Source: Lepisosteus oculatus
Lineage: Eukaryota > Chordata > Actinopteri > Semionotiformes > Lepisosteidae
Direction of reading: 5' to 3'
Length of the DNA: 64,000 bases
Assembly: GCF_040954835.1 (NCBI RefSeq)
Contig: NC_090709.1
Coordinates: forward strand, 47,066,429 to 47,130,428
Both the position numbers and the translations under genes were made by a program. A model generated the notes under the pieces. It was not told where the DNA came from. It saw nothing but the letters and a program-made list of their open reading frames with translations, and ran no database searches. Shown here piece after piece: positions 45,360-58,812 of the stretch. Each line of letters starts with the position of its first letter. The stretch's first letter is position 1.

Positions 45360-45757
45360 ACAATCTCCTTATGTCATCGTGTGCCTGCATAAAAATGGAA
45401 ATGCACTGCTCTACTTTTAAAGCGCAAAATTGCTTGAAACCGCTGCCTTGGAAACAAATTCTTCAGCGTCCACGAATGACATTTCGCAGCTGAAAGCAGA
45501 TAAGGATGCTTTTAGTGTTCGTGTGTCTTGTGCCCTACTTCCAGCCCTTGAAAACCTAATTAGTAAAGCTGAAAGAACCGACTCCATGGGTGTTGGTCGT
45601 GCACAAGGAGGAGCTGTGACAATAGCAGAGCAGGAGTGAGGATGGCGCAGATGGAAACTCGTTTTCATGCGCTCCTCTGGAAGGAATGAAAATAAAAGTC
45701 GAAACCCAAAACAGTAGTAGCCATAAGAGTAAATGCCTCCTAACAGCTAGCAAGCGC
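45360..45757. other. Gene-free stretch
   Basis: Up to about 45687 the last part matches left 12565-12650; beyond that begins the right-arm-only block. Overlapping open frames on both strands, none recognised. Confidence 0.45.
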
Positions 45758-45828
45758 TCCTAGTTAGTGTCATGGTGTGTATCCCTGCCTGAAATGCGGG
45801 AAACTGGGGTTTGATTACCGACGGGGAG
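45758..45828 (+). pseudogene. tRNA-Asp-derived pseudogene, anticodon GAA
   Basis: TCCTAGTTAGTGTCATGGTG, the anticodon arm CCTGCCTGAAATGCGGG, the T arm GGGGTTTGATTACC and the acceptor CGACGGGGAG align with tRNA-Asp(GTC). The anticodon now reads GAA (Phe type). The acceptor TCCTAG against GGGGAG is partly paired. A run of six T follows about 12 nt downstream. Confidence 0.78.
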
Positions 45829-46619
45829 ACAGGTAGCTTTTTTACAATCAGATTCCAATCTCTAATGCTGTGTGTGAGAGTTTACGTAACTTTCCTTTTC
45901 TCACATTTTCTGATGACTATTCCAAATGGGCGCCATGTCAACTCCTAATACTTTTCAAAAACATGCCTGCATGTTTGATTATTTTAATTTTTAAAAAGTT
46001 CAATATTGATCATAACTAAAGAAATTAATGATCACGAACCAAAAAAAGGGCTGAAGATGCGAGTCACTCTTGAATTAGAGCTGGGTGACACGGGGTTCTG
46101 TTCTGATATGGTTGTACGAGAAGCAAGAGGAATCTCTTCTCTCCTATGGAGCATGAGCTGAATCAGGAGTGAGACATTTCGCGTGTTCGTGCATATGTCA
46201 ACGCATGACCTACATCGTAAAACTAAAACTAAATTAAAAACTAACATTAAGTTATCAGAGACATTAAATTATATACAAACAAGAGACAGGCAAAGTAATA
46301 ATTCTACATTAAGTGTCCTAACTAATTGAAATGACCAAACTAATTGAAATGGTCTGATTCAGAGCCTGTGCAGTTTGTGTAGAACGACACCAGTACTGAA
46401 CCCTCAGCACCATACTGAGCACAAGTTGAGCTGCTCTCCATCTTTGCTACCCACGGGATTTCATTCCAATGGAGCTCAGAGAAGGAGCTGATCTCCAGAC
46501 AGTAGTGTTAAGTTGTCTGCAGCCTCATGCGAATTTCGACAATTTACCCAAAGTGTTTTCTATAGCTTTAAGGTGCAGTTAATTTATATAAAGGAAGGTA
46601 AATCGTTTTAACGCAACAA
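45829..46619. other. Gene-free stretch
   Basis: AT-rich, right-arm-only block. Nothing recognised. Confidence 0.4.
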
Positions 46620-46690
46620 AAGCCAGGCAGGAGTCAAACATACAATTTCCTGATCTTAAGTCAGACGCGTTATCCATTATGCCATTGGTC
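46620..46690 (-). pseudogene. tRNA-Arg(TCG)-derived pseudogene, anticodon TAA
   Basis: The minus strand GACCAATGGCATAATGGATA, then CGCGTCTGACTTAAGATCAG, resembles tRNA-Arg(TCG/CCG). The loop CTTAAGA gives anticodon TAA. The T arm (TGTTTGACTCC) and the acceptor no longer pair. Confidence 0.65.
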
Positions 46691-46779
46691 TTACATCGCT
46701 CAATTGCACCATAGTGACCTCAGTGCCACTAATAGTAATACATACTGTATTTCTGATTGAGCACTGAGTGCAAAGGTTG

Positions 46780-47060
46780 AATAAGCTTTGCTCCTGCCAT
46801 CGATTCGGCGTGAAAAAACACAGCATTAAAGTTTCACAGACAAATGCAGCATGCCGACAAAACCAATTTTAAAAACAACTACGGCACACTACGATTCGCA
46901 CTGACTCTGAAAGTGATCACGGCAGATGTTGTTCCCTGCATAACGCTGAAGGGACCAAAGAGCATTGCTGTTGGGAAGACAAAATGAGGCTTTTTTTTGC
47001 CTTGATGTTAAGCTAACAAAGACTATCTTGAAACACCTAATTCAGTCTCTCAACAGACTG
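46780..47060 (+). repeat. Module D, copy 1
   Basis: Matches 63590-63855 on the same strand: ATTCGGCGTGAA, GCACACTACGATT, GTTCCCTGCATAACGC, TTGCCTTGATGTTAAGCT, AGTCTCTC then AGACTG. A third partial copy is at 28755-28890. Confidence 0.72.
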
Positions 47061-47121
47061 TCAAGCAAAGTTTTTACCCATTGAACTCGCAATAGAAGGA
47101 TGGTCTTAACCCACAAACACT

Positions 47122-47203
47122 TAGCAGCAGCGAAATTCAAACCTACCCCTGCGAAGAAATTGGAGCACAAACCCAGCACCTTAGACCACCCAGCCACACT
47201 CCC
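47122..47203 (-). pseudogene. tRNA-Leu(TAG/AAG)-derived pseudogene
   Basis: The minus strand has GTGGCTGGGTGGTCTAAGG (D arm), GCTGGGTTTGTGCTCCAA (anticodon arm, now TGT), a variable arm TTTCTTCGCAGG, GGTTTGAATTTC (T arm) and GCTGCTA. Stems are partly lost. Right-arm-only block. Confidence 0.7.
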
Positions 47204-47864
47204 AACACCTTACTTTTTTCAGAGGACGCCGGGTTCAGCTCTTGGTGTCCGACGCTTGAAAACGACAGCACCTTCGTTTTCCGAGATGTTTCCTATCACT
47301 TCTTTGTCAGCTCTGAATATAGTTCTTCTTTGGAGCAGGCTTCAGACCTTTTATTTAATGTATAAAGGAGGGCGCATTCCTAAACGTGTAATTCCTGTTT
47401 TAGAAATGTTTTGGGCGGTGTGTTTTATATAGTATTCTGATTGTATTCAAAATAACAGTATTCTGATTGTATTCTGTAGACCTGTGTAGCAATCGTACTG
47501 GATGTGACATGGATTCTGAAATGTTTCTTGAAAAGGTATTTAGGGTTGCTTGAATCTATAACAAAAAAAGTGACCCGAAACTTCCTACAGATGCAGCCAT
47601 TCAAAATGGGTGGGGTATTTCGCGTTATAAATTTTGAGCTTTTAAATTTAAACTGTGTATTACAGCATGTTAATCATCAGTCATTAAAAATTTGGTATAT
47701 TTTATGAAAGCAAGATTGCTCAGTTGGACAAAAGTACACAACCTACCTTTATCAGAAATATTTATGCATCAAAGCCTTTACCGAAGATATTACTAATAGT
47801 ATTAATAATGAATGACTTTGGACAAGCTGTAAACTCAAAGTATAATTTCTTTAGCACATTTGTA
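47204..47864. repeat. Module E remnant and AT-rich DNA
   Basis: 47370-47600 is the inverse of 30560-30740. The remainder is AT-rich, with no gene. Confidence 0.5.
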
Positions 47865-48080
47865 CAAGCACTTGGAATCTGTCCAAGCCCTACTTTGTCA
47901 GGCATTCTCTTTTACTGCAACGGACATAAAAACTCCCTTGCTTTTTAACAGGGCGTTTCATAATTTCTAACTACGAAAATTATTTAAACTGCGACACTTA
48001 TCATTCAACCAGAGCTCAAAATATCACAAGTATCCTCAAGAGCACAGCAAAGACTGTATTAAAAGATACTTGTATCAGAT
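47865..48080 (+). repeat. Module G, extra copy
   Basis: Matches 11240-11440 in the same orientation. With module F following at 48200, the order G-F is the reverse of the left arm (F-G), so the block is a rearranged duplicate and not a simple carry-over. Confidence 0.75.
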
Positions 48081-48199
48081 ACATGATAATCCAGGCTTTT
48101 TTATCAACGCTTTCTTTTCCGTATACCAGATATTATGGAACCACTTCAGAAGGATGTCAGCCAGCCAGATTCCAGGAATCGGTACTTTAAAGAAAAAAT

Positions 48200-48850
48200 A
48201 CTCCATAATATTCCATTTCTCCCTTAACATTTTAAGCATCGAAGTCTTTAGCTAACATGTGAAATAGCATGTTAAAAAGTGGTAGTTTTAAAGCTTTTCT
48301 GCTAATATAATATGGAATCGCGTATCTAAAGAAATTAATAACGATATGATTATATTCGTGTACTGCGACATTTCTTTGAAAAAATAGAATAGCAATATTA
48401 TGGACAATTAATTGACTTTTATATTTCTAAATATCACAACATGATCGAATTTAAGTCATTTTAATAACAATGAACAGTCACCTATGCGTTACAATATAAA
48501 CATTTATATTGATTTAAATCGCGTTTTGATTTAAACCGCAAACGCGTGTCTAAATATATGTGTTTTTTGATTCACAATCAGACAAATGCAACATAAATTG
48601 ATATATTTATCTTCTAAGTATCTTAATAAACTTTCAGCATAGCTTTCTCCCCGTTTAGATTTATTTTTCTTGGGATCTTGGGATCAAACGTGGAAAGATT
48701 AGATTGTAATCGTTTTAATTTTTTAAATACATTTTAGAAAAGTGTAATCTATACTAAAAAGCTGTACACCACCTGCTATAAAGATACATATTGTAATACT
48801 TTCGGGCTCAGATAGGACGGACACAAGAACTCAGACTTGCGGAGTTAAAT
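48200..48850 (+). repeat. Module F, extra copy
   Basis: Matches 9610-10440 in the same orientation, with an internal deletion that removes most of the 9760-9920 part, including the SINE-like head. It ends at GCGGAGTTAAAT, exactly where the skewed tract begins. Confidence 0.78.
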
Positions 48851-49190
48851 CTCAACAAAACCACAACAAATCTCAATATCTAGTATGAATTATTTGTAAT
48901 ACAAACCAAATATAGCCCGCAAACTCACTCAAATTCCTCCAATTATCATAATCTCGCTCCTTATGCAAAACCAAACCCTCCTCCCATCCCAGTTTATCCT
49001 CTTTATCATAAACTAAATCCAGCTCAATTTTCAACATAAAGCATTACACAAAATCAATACGTCAACACTCTATACTCAACAACGATAATTCACAAACAAC
49101 CAAAACATGTAACTCCACATTCCCAAATAGACCTAATTTCCATAGCCCCATCCCCTAATGCAAAACCAACATCCCTCCCCTGTTCTCTCT
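48851..49190 (+). other. G-depleted, C- and A-rich tract
   Basis: My count over 340 nt gives 17 G (5%) and 109 C (32%). Flanks are ordinary AT-rich DNA with balanced strands. The motif ATGCAAAACCAA occurs twice (about 48963 and 49158) beside CCTCC-rich stretches, suggesting an internal repeat of about 195 bp. No coding, tRNA or element match. It has no partner in the left arm. Confidence 0.85.
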
Positions 49191-49262
49191 CTCCGCTGGC
49201 GTTTGTAATCGTTTTTATTTTTAAATAAATTTTAGCAAAGTCATGTATTTTTAAAATCTTAA

Positions 49263-50410
49263 GATTTCTATATTTATGTCTTTATTTAGTGGTTTCATTA
49301 GTGACAAAGGCTAAACTTTCTTGGAAAAATGTATTTTATGTAAACCATGTTTGCTATTAATTCATTTAGGGCTAGAATATGTTCATTGTCTTCCAATGAA
49401 AGAAGGGTTCCTTTTGCCGTAGTCGGGTTGACATTAGAAGCTTGCCACGCCCGGACTGTTACACCAACGCATTAGCATGTTAAAGCGATCTCATTGAGGA
49501 GCCTAGCTTTCTTAACTAGTAAGTAATGTACTTTTGGAGGGGGGAGGTGTCTTTCGCTGGAAATCTTGCCCCCTTCTACTTTGAAAATACCTGTGAAACC
49601 GGTTTAATTCGTCACAGTCAGCACTCCCGCAGAAAGGGGGGTTGTACTTGTTAATGTCTTAGCCGGAACACATCATTATATCTCATTTTGTATTTCTATA
49701 AAAAAATCGTTTGCCCAGCCTAACACTATTGTTGTTATTGTTTTTATCCTGTAAAGCGCTTTGAGCAGCACAGCTTTCTCACCAGTTAGATTACTTTTTG
49801 ATACCATCCTTAATTAAACAAAGCAGAAACTTCTTATATTTTCTGATGACATACAAGTGGAAAGATTACAGATTTTAATCGTCTTTTTTCTGAACCAGGG
49901 AAAATCTGATCCTGTTTCTCTATAACAATAATAAAAAACTTTATTTTACATATCACCTTTAAAAGTGGCATCTCAAAGCAATACAGTAGATGTAAACCAC
50001 AGATTACAAAGTAAATACCCAGACAAGTTTTTAATAAAATGCTTTTATTCATTCAGCAGAGAGAGCGTAAAACCTGGGCATAACAGCTGTTCCTTTTTCT
50101 GATCACCCGCTCTCTGGATACACGTCTCACCTGTCCTGTTCTTTGTTTTCCTAATTTGCTGATTATGCTTTCTGCGATCCACTCCTGCCCTCACACCTAA
50201 AGAAGACTATTTTAAATTTATTTGCGCGGTCCATTGTGCAATTAACACTTGTATGTGCTGTCCTTAAGGTGATATCACATAAAGGTGATATGTAAAATAA
50301 TGTTTTTTTTATTGTTATAGAGAAACATGATCAGATTTCCACGTATCAGAAAAAAAGATCTAAAGTATACTAGTTTGTCACTAGTATACTTTTAATACAG
50401 TCTTTGCTGT
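49263..50410. other. Gene-free stretch with fold-back
   Basis: Mirrors 11450-12565, including the L2-tail fold-back at about 49885-50360. Nothing else recognised. Confidence 0.5.
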
Positions 50411-51857
50411 TGTAGCGGTGAGGCTTATTAATAAGGCAGAATTAAGTGTTTCTGAGCTTTCCCAAATTAGGCCTAATTTCTCTGTTCATCTCTGTGGTGC
50501 AGCCACAGAGAAAGAATTCATGCAAGCTGATTTAAGATGTTTTCTTGTGATAAGAAACCAGCTCCCAAAGGGGGATGCACTTAGCTAAGCCTGGCTATCA
50601 TGATCAATGGTCATCCATTGGCGCCTATCTGTCTAGGGAGTGCGAGTTGGACATCTGGATTGCATTCCTAAGTGTCAGGAGTAAGTGACTCATATCTCAC
50701 CTTGATCAACCAATCAGGGACTGGTAGGGCCGAGTAACCCACGTGGGACTCTGATGCCCATGGAACTTTCAGCCAATCAATGAGCTGAAGTTCCTCCAGG
50801 TAAAAACAGGCAACACAGAGATTCAACAAGATTCAGAAGGGATTCTGGAGAGGATTCTGTGGACTGTTCTAAAGGGAACTCAAAGGAGAATTCCAGGGCA
50901 GGACGGCCCAGGAGCAGAAGGCTCCCAAGGGCAGGACATCCTCGCAGCGCGCCTCCTGACCATCCTGAGACTCAGCCCGGACAACCACGGAACGGCCAGT
51001 GTGTCCGAGTGCCAGAACTTTCCTTTGTTCTAAGAGTCTAGAGTGGAGGTTGCCAGAGAGTATCCAGCAGCAGGCCTCGTGAACAGGTCGGAACTGTGGA
51101 CAGCTGAATCACTATTCAGAACTAGCTCTTCATCAGGAACGAACCGGTCCTCTTCCTGACTTGCTGGGACCCACAGTCATCTTTTCTCCTGTGCACAAAC
51201 TGTGCTAGTTAAACAACACCAACTAGCCGGTCAGTGAGCATCAGCAGCGCACCGTCGCAAGCCGCACAGCACAGCCTGGCACGGAGCCAGAGAGCGTGGA
51301 TTGGACAGCAACAGCCTGCAACTGTTTATTTGTGCCCGCAGGAGATCTGAATCCCCAGAGATTGGATGAGTATTCAACTTCAATGCATTACAGCTCGAGA
51401 ATTCAATTGTTATCCAAACCAGTTGATATCAATTTAATTCCTAAGAGTTATGTACTTGTTTGAGTATCTAATGTAGAAGTTGTAACCAAGTTCACTTTAC
51501 GAAACGGTCTTAATGAATGATATACTGAACGTATGTCCTCTTGATATGTGTAACTCTTTGTAACTGACCGAATATATCTTTTGTATTCTGATAACCCTCT
51601 CGATAAGATCTGTTAGGTTTATATGCATATTCTATGTATTAATAATTGTATCCTCGTGTATTAGTACCTGTGTGTGCGCGTTGTTTGAGTTATGTCGCAT
51701 GGTTGGATTCTAAAGCCATCAAAAGAATCAACTTTGTGATTTACTGTTACAATTAATAATTGTCTCAGTAAATGCCCAAACCCTACAAAACTGGTGCCTT
51801 CAGAGAGCCACTAACATTACATATTTGGCGTCCCTGAAACGGCTATGAATCACTACA
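50411..51857 (+). repeat. LTR insertion, right arm only, fossil
   Basis: 1447 bp from TGTAGCGGTGAGGC to TCACTACA, flanked by a 4-bp CTGT duplication (50407-50410 and 51858-51861). The left arm has the empty site with one CTGT (minus strand, near 11410). It is related to the 1.39-kb LTRs at 18174 and 36699 but extends about 70 bp further at the 3' side, where it contains TTTGGCGTCCC. No retroelement genes are attached, so it is probably a solo LTR. Confidence 0.85.
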
Positions 51858-53359
51858 CTGTGCTCTTGAGGATCCTTGTGATATTTCGAGCTCTGGTTGA
51901 ATGATAAGTGTAGCAGTTTAAATAATTTTCTTAGTTAGAAATTATGAAACGCTCTGTTAAAAGCAAGGGAGTTTTTATGTCCGTTACAGTAAAAGAAAAT
52001 GCCTTACAAAGCAGGGCTTGGACAGATTCCAAGTGCATTTTTGCAATTTACGTTGCATTGTGCTGCTGTAATACAGTTTAAAATAATTAAAAGTCTAAAC
52101 AGTATCAGCTTTATTTATGGGTTGCAATTAAAAAAAAGTCAAAAACCGCACTCAAAATGCAATTTAGAGCTTTCTGGCAAGAGGAGACACCCAAATTAAT
52201 AATGTAACATGCCACTGCATGAACAAGGTTATACTGCTATTTCCTTAGATACGCGATTAAAAACATATTTTTTATTAAATTTTTAATAAAATGCTTTTGT
52301 TCACTCATAATCTGACAATTTCAGGAAGACTAAGGAAGGACTAAGGGAATTGTCATCTGTTGTGAAAGCTCTGTGAGCTCTGTCACTTTGAGACCACTTG
52401 TTATCCCAGGTTGTTTGAATTGCCACAATTCAAAGAGAGAAAAAAGAGCTGACTGACAAGATTTAAGATGTGGCTGTCAATGTTGGATTTAAAAAAACAC
52501 ATTGCCCAAAGTTAGTTGCATTGCTTGAAAAATAATTTTATTTCGAGAGACTGGATAAGTAATTCAAGTGTTTTTTTTAACTTCCTGAAAAACAAATAAT
52601 AATTTAACTATATGTGCAAATGTTTTATGATATGTCGCTGTTGTGAATGTCTGTGGAGTGTATCTTATTTGCCTGTCTGTCCTGACTGTGCTCTCTCGCT
52701 TGCTCGCCCTCCTCTTCTCTCTTTCTCTCAATTCAATTCAAGGTGCTTTATTAGCATGACAGATCGGTACAATCGGTGTTGGGTATTTACTTTGCTTTGA
52801 GATGCCACTTTTAAAGGTGATATATAAAATCAAGGCTTTAACTTGCTTTAACTCCGCAAGTCTGAGTTCTTGTGTCTGTCCTATCCGAACCCGAAAGTAT
52901 TACAATATGTATCTTTATAGCAGGTGGTGTACAACTTTTTAGTATAGATTACACTTTTCTAAAATGTATTTAAAAAATAAAATCGATTACAATCTAATCT
53001 TTCCACGTTTGATCCCAGGATCCCAAGAAAAATAAATCTATACGGGGAGAATGCTATGCTGAAAGTCTATTAAGATACTTAGAAGACAAAGATATCAATT
53101 TATGTTGCATTTGTCTGATTGTGAATCAAAAAACACATATATTTAAACCTGCGTTTGTGATTTAAATCAAAACGCGATTTAAATCAATATAAATGTTTAT
53201 ATTGTAACACATAGGTGACTATTCATTGTTATTAAAATGACTTAAATTCGATCATGTTGTGATATTTAGAAATATAAATTTGTTTGGTGCGAGTGAGGTT
53301 TTATTTAATCTCTGACCCAGGGAAATGTTTTATTTTTTCAAAGAAATGTTTGTTGAAAA
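51858..53359. other. Gene-free stretch with modules G and F
   Basis: Mirrors 9900-11410. Modules G (51858-52050) and F (from 52850) are in inverted orientation. The only other recognisable item is the GA/CT simple repeat near 52690-52740. Confidence 0.5.
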
Positions 53360-53445
53360 AAAAGTCATGACTCCAGCAGGATTCAAACACACAGCATGTG
53401 AGGTAGGAGTCAGGAGCCTAACCCACAGTGCCACCGGCAAGGTCA
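53360..53445 (-). repeat. tRNA-derived SINE-like fragment, right copy
   Basis: Mirror of 9832-9915. Confidence 0.42.
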
Positions 53446-53889
53446 CATGCAGAGTGCTGAAAAAGCACTACAGAAACATTATCAATAGACAATGTACAGC
53501 GTGTACTATTCTTGTGTTGCGGTACATGAATATAATTATATCGTTATTAATTTCTTTAGATACGCGATTCCATATTATATTCCCTTTTAATCAAATTCTA
53601 AAAGTATGCTTGTTGACTCCAGTATCACATTAGTTAAAGACTTCGAAGCTTAAAATGTTTAGGGAGAAATGGAATACTGGTGTGTATTTTTTATTTAAAG
53701 TACAGAGACCAGCCATATACTGTATGTTTATGTTCCAAAATTAATATCGTTTATGGCCTTCACACGCTTTACAGTATGCTCCTATTCTTTTTATGCTCAG
53801 GTACTAAGATTTCCCTTCAGTGGTAAAATTCCATATGAATATTCAATGCTAAAATGGGCACAGTAAAGACATTTACTGTAAATCTTTCT

Positions 53890-54010
53890 ACGACCGACCA
53901 ACGGACTACGAGTGCCCCTGTCGGTCAACCAATCACGTACCGCGGTATTTTGCGTCATCGCACGTCACAATGCGCGACGCCGTATCCAATTACCTCCGGT
54001 ATGTGTCTGT
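53890..54010. promoter_or_regulatory. CpG-rich patch, right copy
   Basis: Mirror of 9290-9425. CRE-like TTGCGTCATCGC, CCAATCACGTACCGCGG and the GACCGAC/GTCGGTC pair are kept, and CpG density is similar to the left copy. Confidence 0.33.
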
Positions 54011-54704
54011 ACTGCGCACTTTGAATGACTGCATCTGTACCTTCTAATCACTGATGTCGCTCTCCCTAAACCTTAACGTGATGTTTTGCAGATGTGCAGT
54101 GTGCCTTTACTCCTGTATTAAAAACGACCTCTGTTGTCGGGCGGAGTTGAAGAAGAACTAACTGCACAGAAAAAGTATGTAACGATAAAATGTTTCTACA
54201 CTTCAGTCCCTTTAAATCCCTGCTCACACACGTCGGTGTGGGGAGCGGGCAGGTAGAGAGCTTTTCCAGAAACTCATGATGTTTCTCATGGGGTGTTACC
54301 TGCAGTAGTATCTCTCTCCACACCTTTGGAAAGAAAAGAGTGGCTCCAGTGCAGGGTAAGGTCAGAACAGCTGGTCTGATTGTCTTAGAAAACAAGAAAT
54401 TAAAATCAACAGGGAAATTGAACGATACAGAAATCAGCTCAGTATACAATAGGAAGCAAACAAACAAAATGCTCAGCAAAAATCGTAGTTGAGTAAATTG
54501 GTTTAAAAAAAAATAGTTGTAAGCAAAGGAGAGCCCGTGCTGCGTGTGAAACACATCAATAGTTCAGCATTTCTGAAACATTTAATTGAATTGACAAAGA
54601 AATCCTCTCCTTAAACTTCAAAAAAGGATTATCTGTGGGGCCAGCAGGCGTAACACTGCAGTTGCCCGTTTCTCACAGGTGTTTGAAGTTGTGGATAACA
54701 TTTA
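54011..54704. repeat. Module E, right-arm copy
   Basis: Mirrors 8576-9289. The 162-codon open frame at 54066-54554 (minus) differs in frame and ends from the left copy and matches no family. Confidence 0.5.
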
Positions 54705-54711
54705 GTTAAAC

Positions 54712-54948
54712 CTAATAACTGGTTGGGCCACCCTTAGAAGCAAAAACTGCAATCAAGCGTTTGCGATAACTGGCAATGAGTCTTTTACAATGCTGTGGAG
54801 GAATTTTGGCCCACTCATCTTTGCAGAATTGTTGTAAATCAGCAACATTGGAGGGTTTTCGAGCCTTAACCGCTTTTTTAAGGTCATGCCACAACATCTC
54901 AATCGGATTCAGGTCAGGACTTTGACTAGGCCACTCCAAAGTCTTCAT
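54712..54948 (-). pseudogene. Tc1 transposase C-terminal piece, right copy
   Basis: 78 codons, starting MKTLEWPSQSPDLNPIEMLW and ending GGPTSY; a few replacements relative to 8331-8567. Confidence 0.86.
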
Positions 54949-54992
54949 TTTGTTTTTCTTAAGCCATTCAGAGGTGGACTTGCTGGTGTGTT

Positions 54993-57274
<2,282 letters not shown>

Positions 57275-57478
57275 TCACTTTTTCACACAGGGCCATGTAG
57301 GTTTGGATTTTTTTTTCCCCTTAATAATAAAAACCTTCATTTAAAAACTGCATTTTGTGTTTACTTGTGTTATCTTTGTCTAATATTTCAATTTGTTTGA
57401 TGATCTGAAACTTTCAGTGTGACAAACATGCAAAAAAATAAGAAATCAGGAAGGGGGCAAACACTTTTTCACACAGCT

Positions 57479-57571
57479 GGCTCTGTGGCGCAATGGAGAG
57501 CGCGTTGGACTTCTAGGCCTTGATAGAATGAAGTCATTCAAAGGTTGTGGGTTCGAGTCCCACCAGAGTCA
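57479..57571 (+). tRNA. tRNA-Arg(TCT) with intron, right arm
   Basis: Acceptor GGCTCTG/CAGAGTC, anticodon TCT, a 20-nt intron after position 37, box A TGGCGCAATGG (57486-57496) and box B GGTTCGAGTCC (57550-57560). All stems pair; the T stem is GTGGG/CCCAC. It is slightly closer to the vertebrate consensus than the left copy. Confidence 0.96.
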
Positions 57572-57578
57572 TGTGTCA

Positions 57579-57583
57579 TTTTT
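57579..57583 (+). terminator. Pol III terminator of right tRNA-Arg
   Basis: Five T about 8 nt after the tRNA end. Confidence 0.7.
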
Positions 57584-57689
57584 ATTGAACCTTTCGAAAT
57601 CCTCTAGGGATTGGTGTTGATCAAGTCAAATACAGGACTTCTTAAGAGTCCACAGTTGAAAATGAACCAGCAGCCACAAGAAAGAAATT

Positions 57690-58215
57690 AGCACTGGACT
57701 GTGATCACATCACTCCTGTCCTGGAGTCCTTGCACTGGCTTCCTGTCAACTTCAAAATCCTCAAGCTCACCTATAAGGCTCTCCATGGCTTAGCACCTCA
57801 GTACCTGTCTGGGTTATCGCCCTACTCCCCACCTCACAACCTCCGCTCTTCTAATTGTGTTTTCCTATCTGTCCCCCAGTCCATCTACATTCTATGGGTG
57901 ACAGGGCCTTCTCGTGTTTTGCCCCAAAGCTCTGGATCTTTATCCCCAAGGATATCAGAGAGTCACCTTCTCTAAACTCCTTCAAATCCAGACTCAAAAC
58001 CCTCTTCTTTAGAAGAGCCTTTAATGAACTATTCTTTACCTCTCTGTTCCTACTGTATTTAATACCACCATCTATTGTCTCCTCTAACTGTGTATTCTCA
58101 TCCTGCTTATCTTGTGTATTTTTTTAACTTTATTGTTGTCATTCTGTAAAGTGCTTTGAAAAGCCACCTTTAAAGGCGCTATATAATGTAAAGATTATTA
58201 TTATTATTATTAATA
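57690..58215 (+). mobile_element. L2-type LINE, 3' fragment, right copy
   Basis: Mirror of 5027-5549. HWLPVNFKILKLTYKALHGL and APQYLSGLSPYSPP are readable, then MGDRAFSCFAPKLW and SLNSFKSRLKTLFF. The tail is GCGCTATATAATGTAAAG plus (ATT)n. Confidence 0.82.
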
Positions 58216-58730
58216 ATGAACAGTGCATTTAACACTGAGCACATGCGGTCCTTCTTTGCAAAGGATTGCAAAGGTTGGGAATTAGCTTTTCACTCGTGTT
58301 GTTGAAGACCGTATCCTGGCTGTGTTGCAGGAAATGTCTGGATGCCATTACCGGATCAAGGAGAGGATCAGGGTTTTGGGAAGTCTTTTTGATGCCTGAC
58401 ACTGTGTGTTTCCTGGTTGTAACGGGTGTCATTCTGGACCTAAACAACAGAGAACACCATTGAAATCGCTGAACTGCCTAGCGGACACTTTGTTGCCTTC
58501 TTCTGACCTGTAATTCATGCGATTCTCTGAAAACATGGCACGTTGTATCTGTGCTACCTTTATGGAGGGTGACCACACTCATAAGGATCATAGATTCGAT
58601 CACAAGCATCTAAAAACGAGAATGAGAAAATGACATCACGCTATAAGGCTGAATGGCATGAATTCTCCTGTTCCTTCTGCAGCAAATGTGAGTTTTTTTG
58701 CTTCTTAACACTGAGATAGTTGGAGATATT
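58216..58730. other. Gene-free stretch
   Basis: Mirrors 4514-5026. Confidence 0.42.
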
Positions 58731-58812
58731 TGGCAGCTGTGGGATTCCAACTCAACCCTCAAAGAGACTGGAGCTTTAATCCAGCTCTAAACTAAAAACT
58801 GGGTGACTTGTA
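58731..58812 (-). pseudogene. tRNA-Leu(AAG)-type pseudogene, right copy
   Basis: Mirror of 4432-4513, with the same AAA anticodon and lost D arm. Confidence 0.7.

Larger units (their letters stand above)
45687..49262. other. Right-arm-only block of about 3.6 kb
   Basis: Left arm 12565-12580 runs straight across this place; in the right arm, GGAAGGAATGAAAATA at 45687 and TATATTTATGTCTTTATTTA at 49262 are 3.6 kb apart. The junction shows a 3-4 bp ATA microhomology, which suits deletion from the left arm or insertion here. It carries decayed tRNA-Asp, -Arg and -Leu, modules D, E, G and F, and a strand-skewed tract. Confidence 0.8.

Noticed and set aside
47706-47750. GCTCAGTTGG as a tRNA D arm
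   Set aside because: No matching anticodon arm, T arm or acceptor follows.
48851-49190. Mitochondrial insertion (NUMT)
   Set aside because: Not accepted as the call: I recognise no mitochondrial gene or tRNA in it, and G at 5% is too low. Left open as a test.
54066-54554. 162-codon open frame and its 121-codon left counterpart
   Set aside because: Start, end and frame differ between arms and the diverged spacer copy is not open; treated as non-coding module E.
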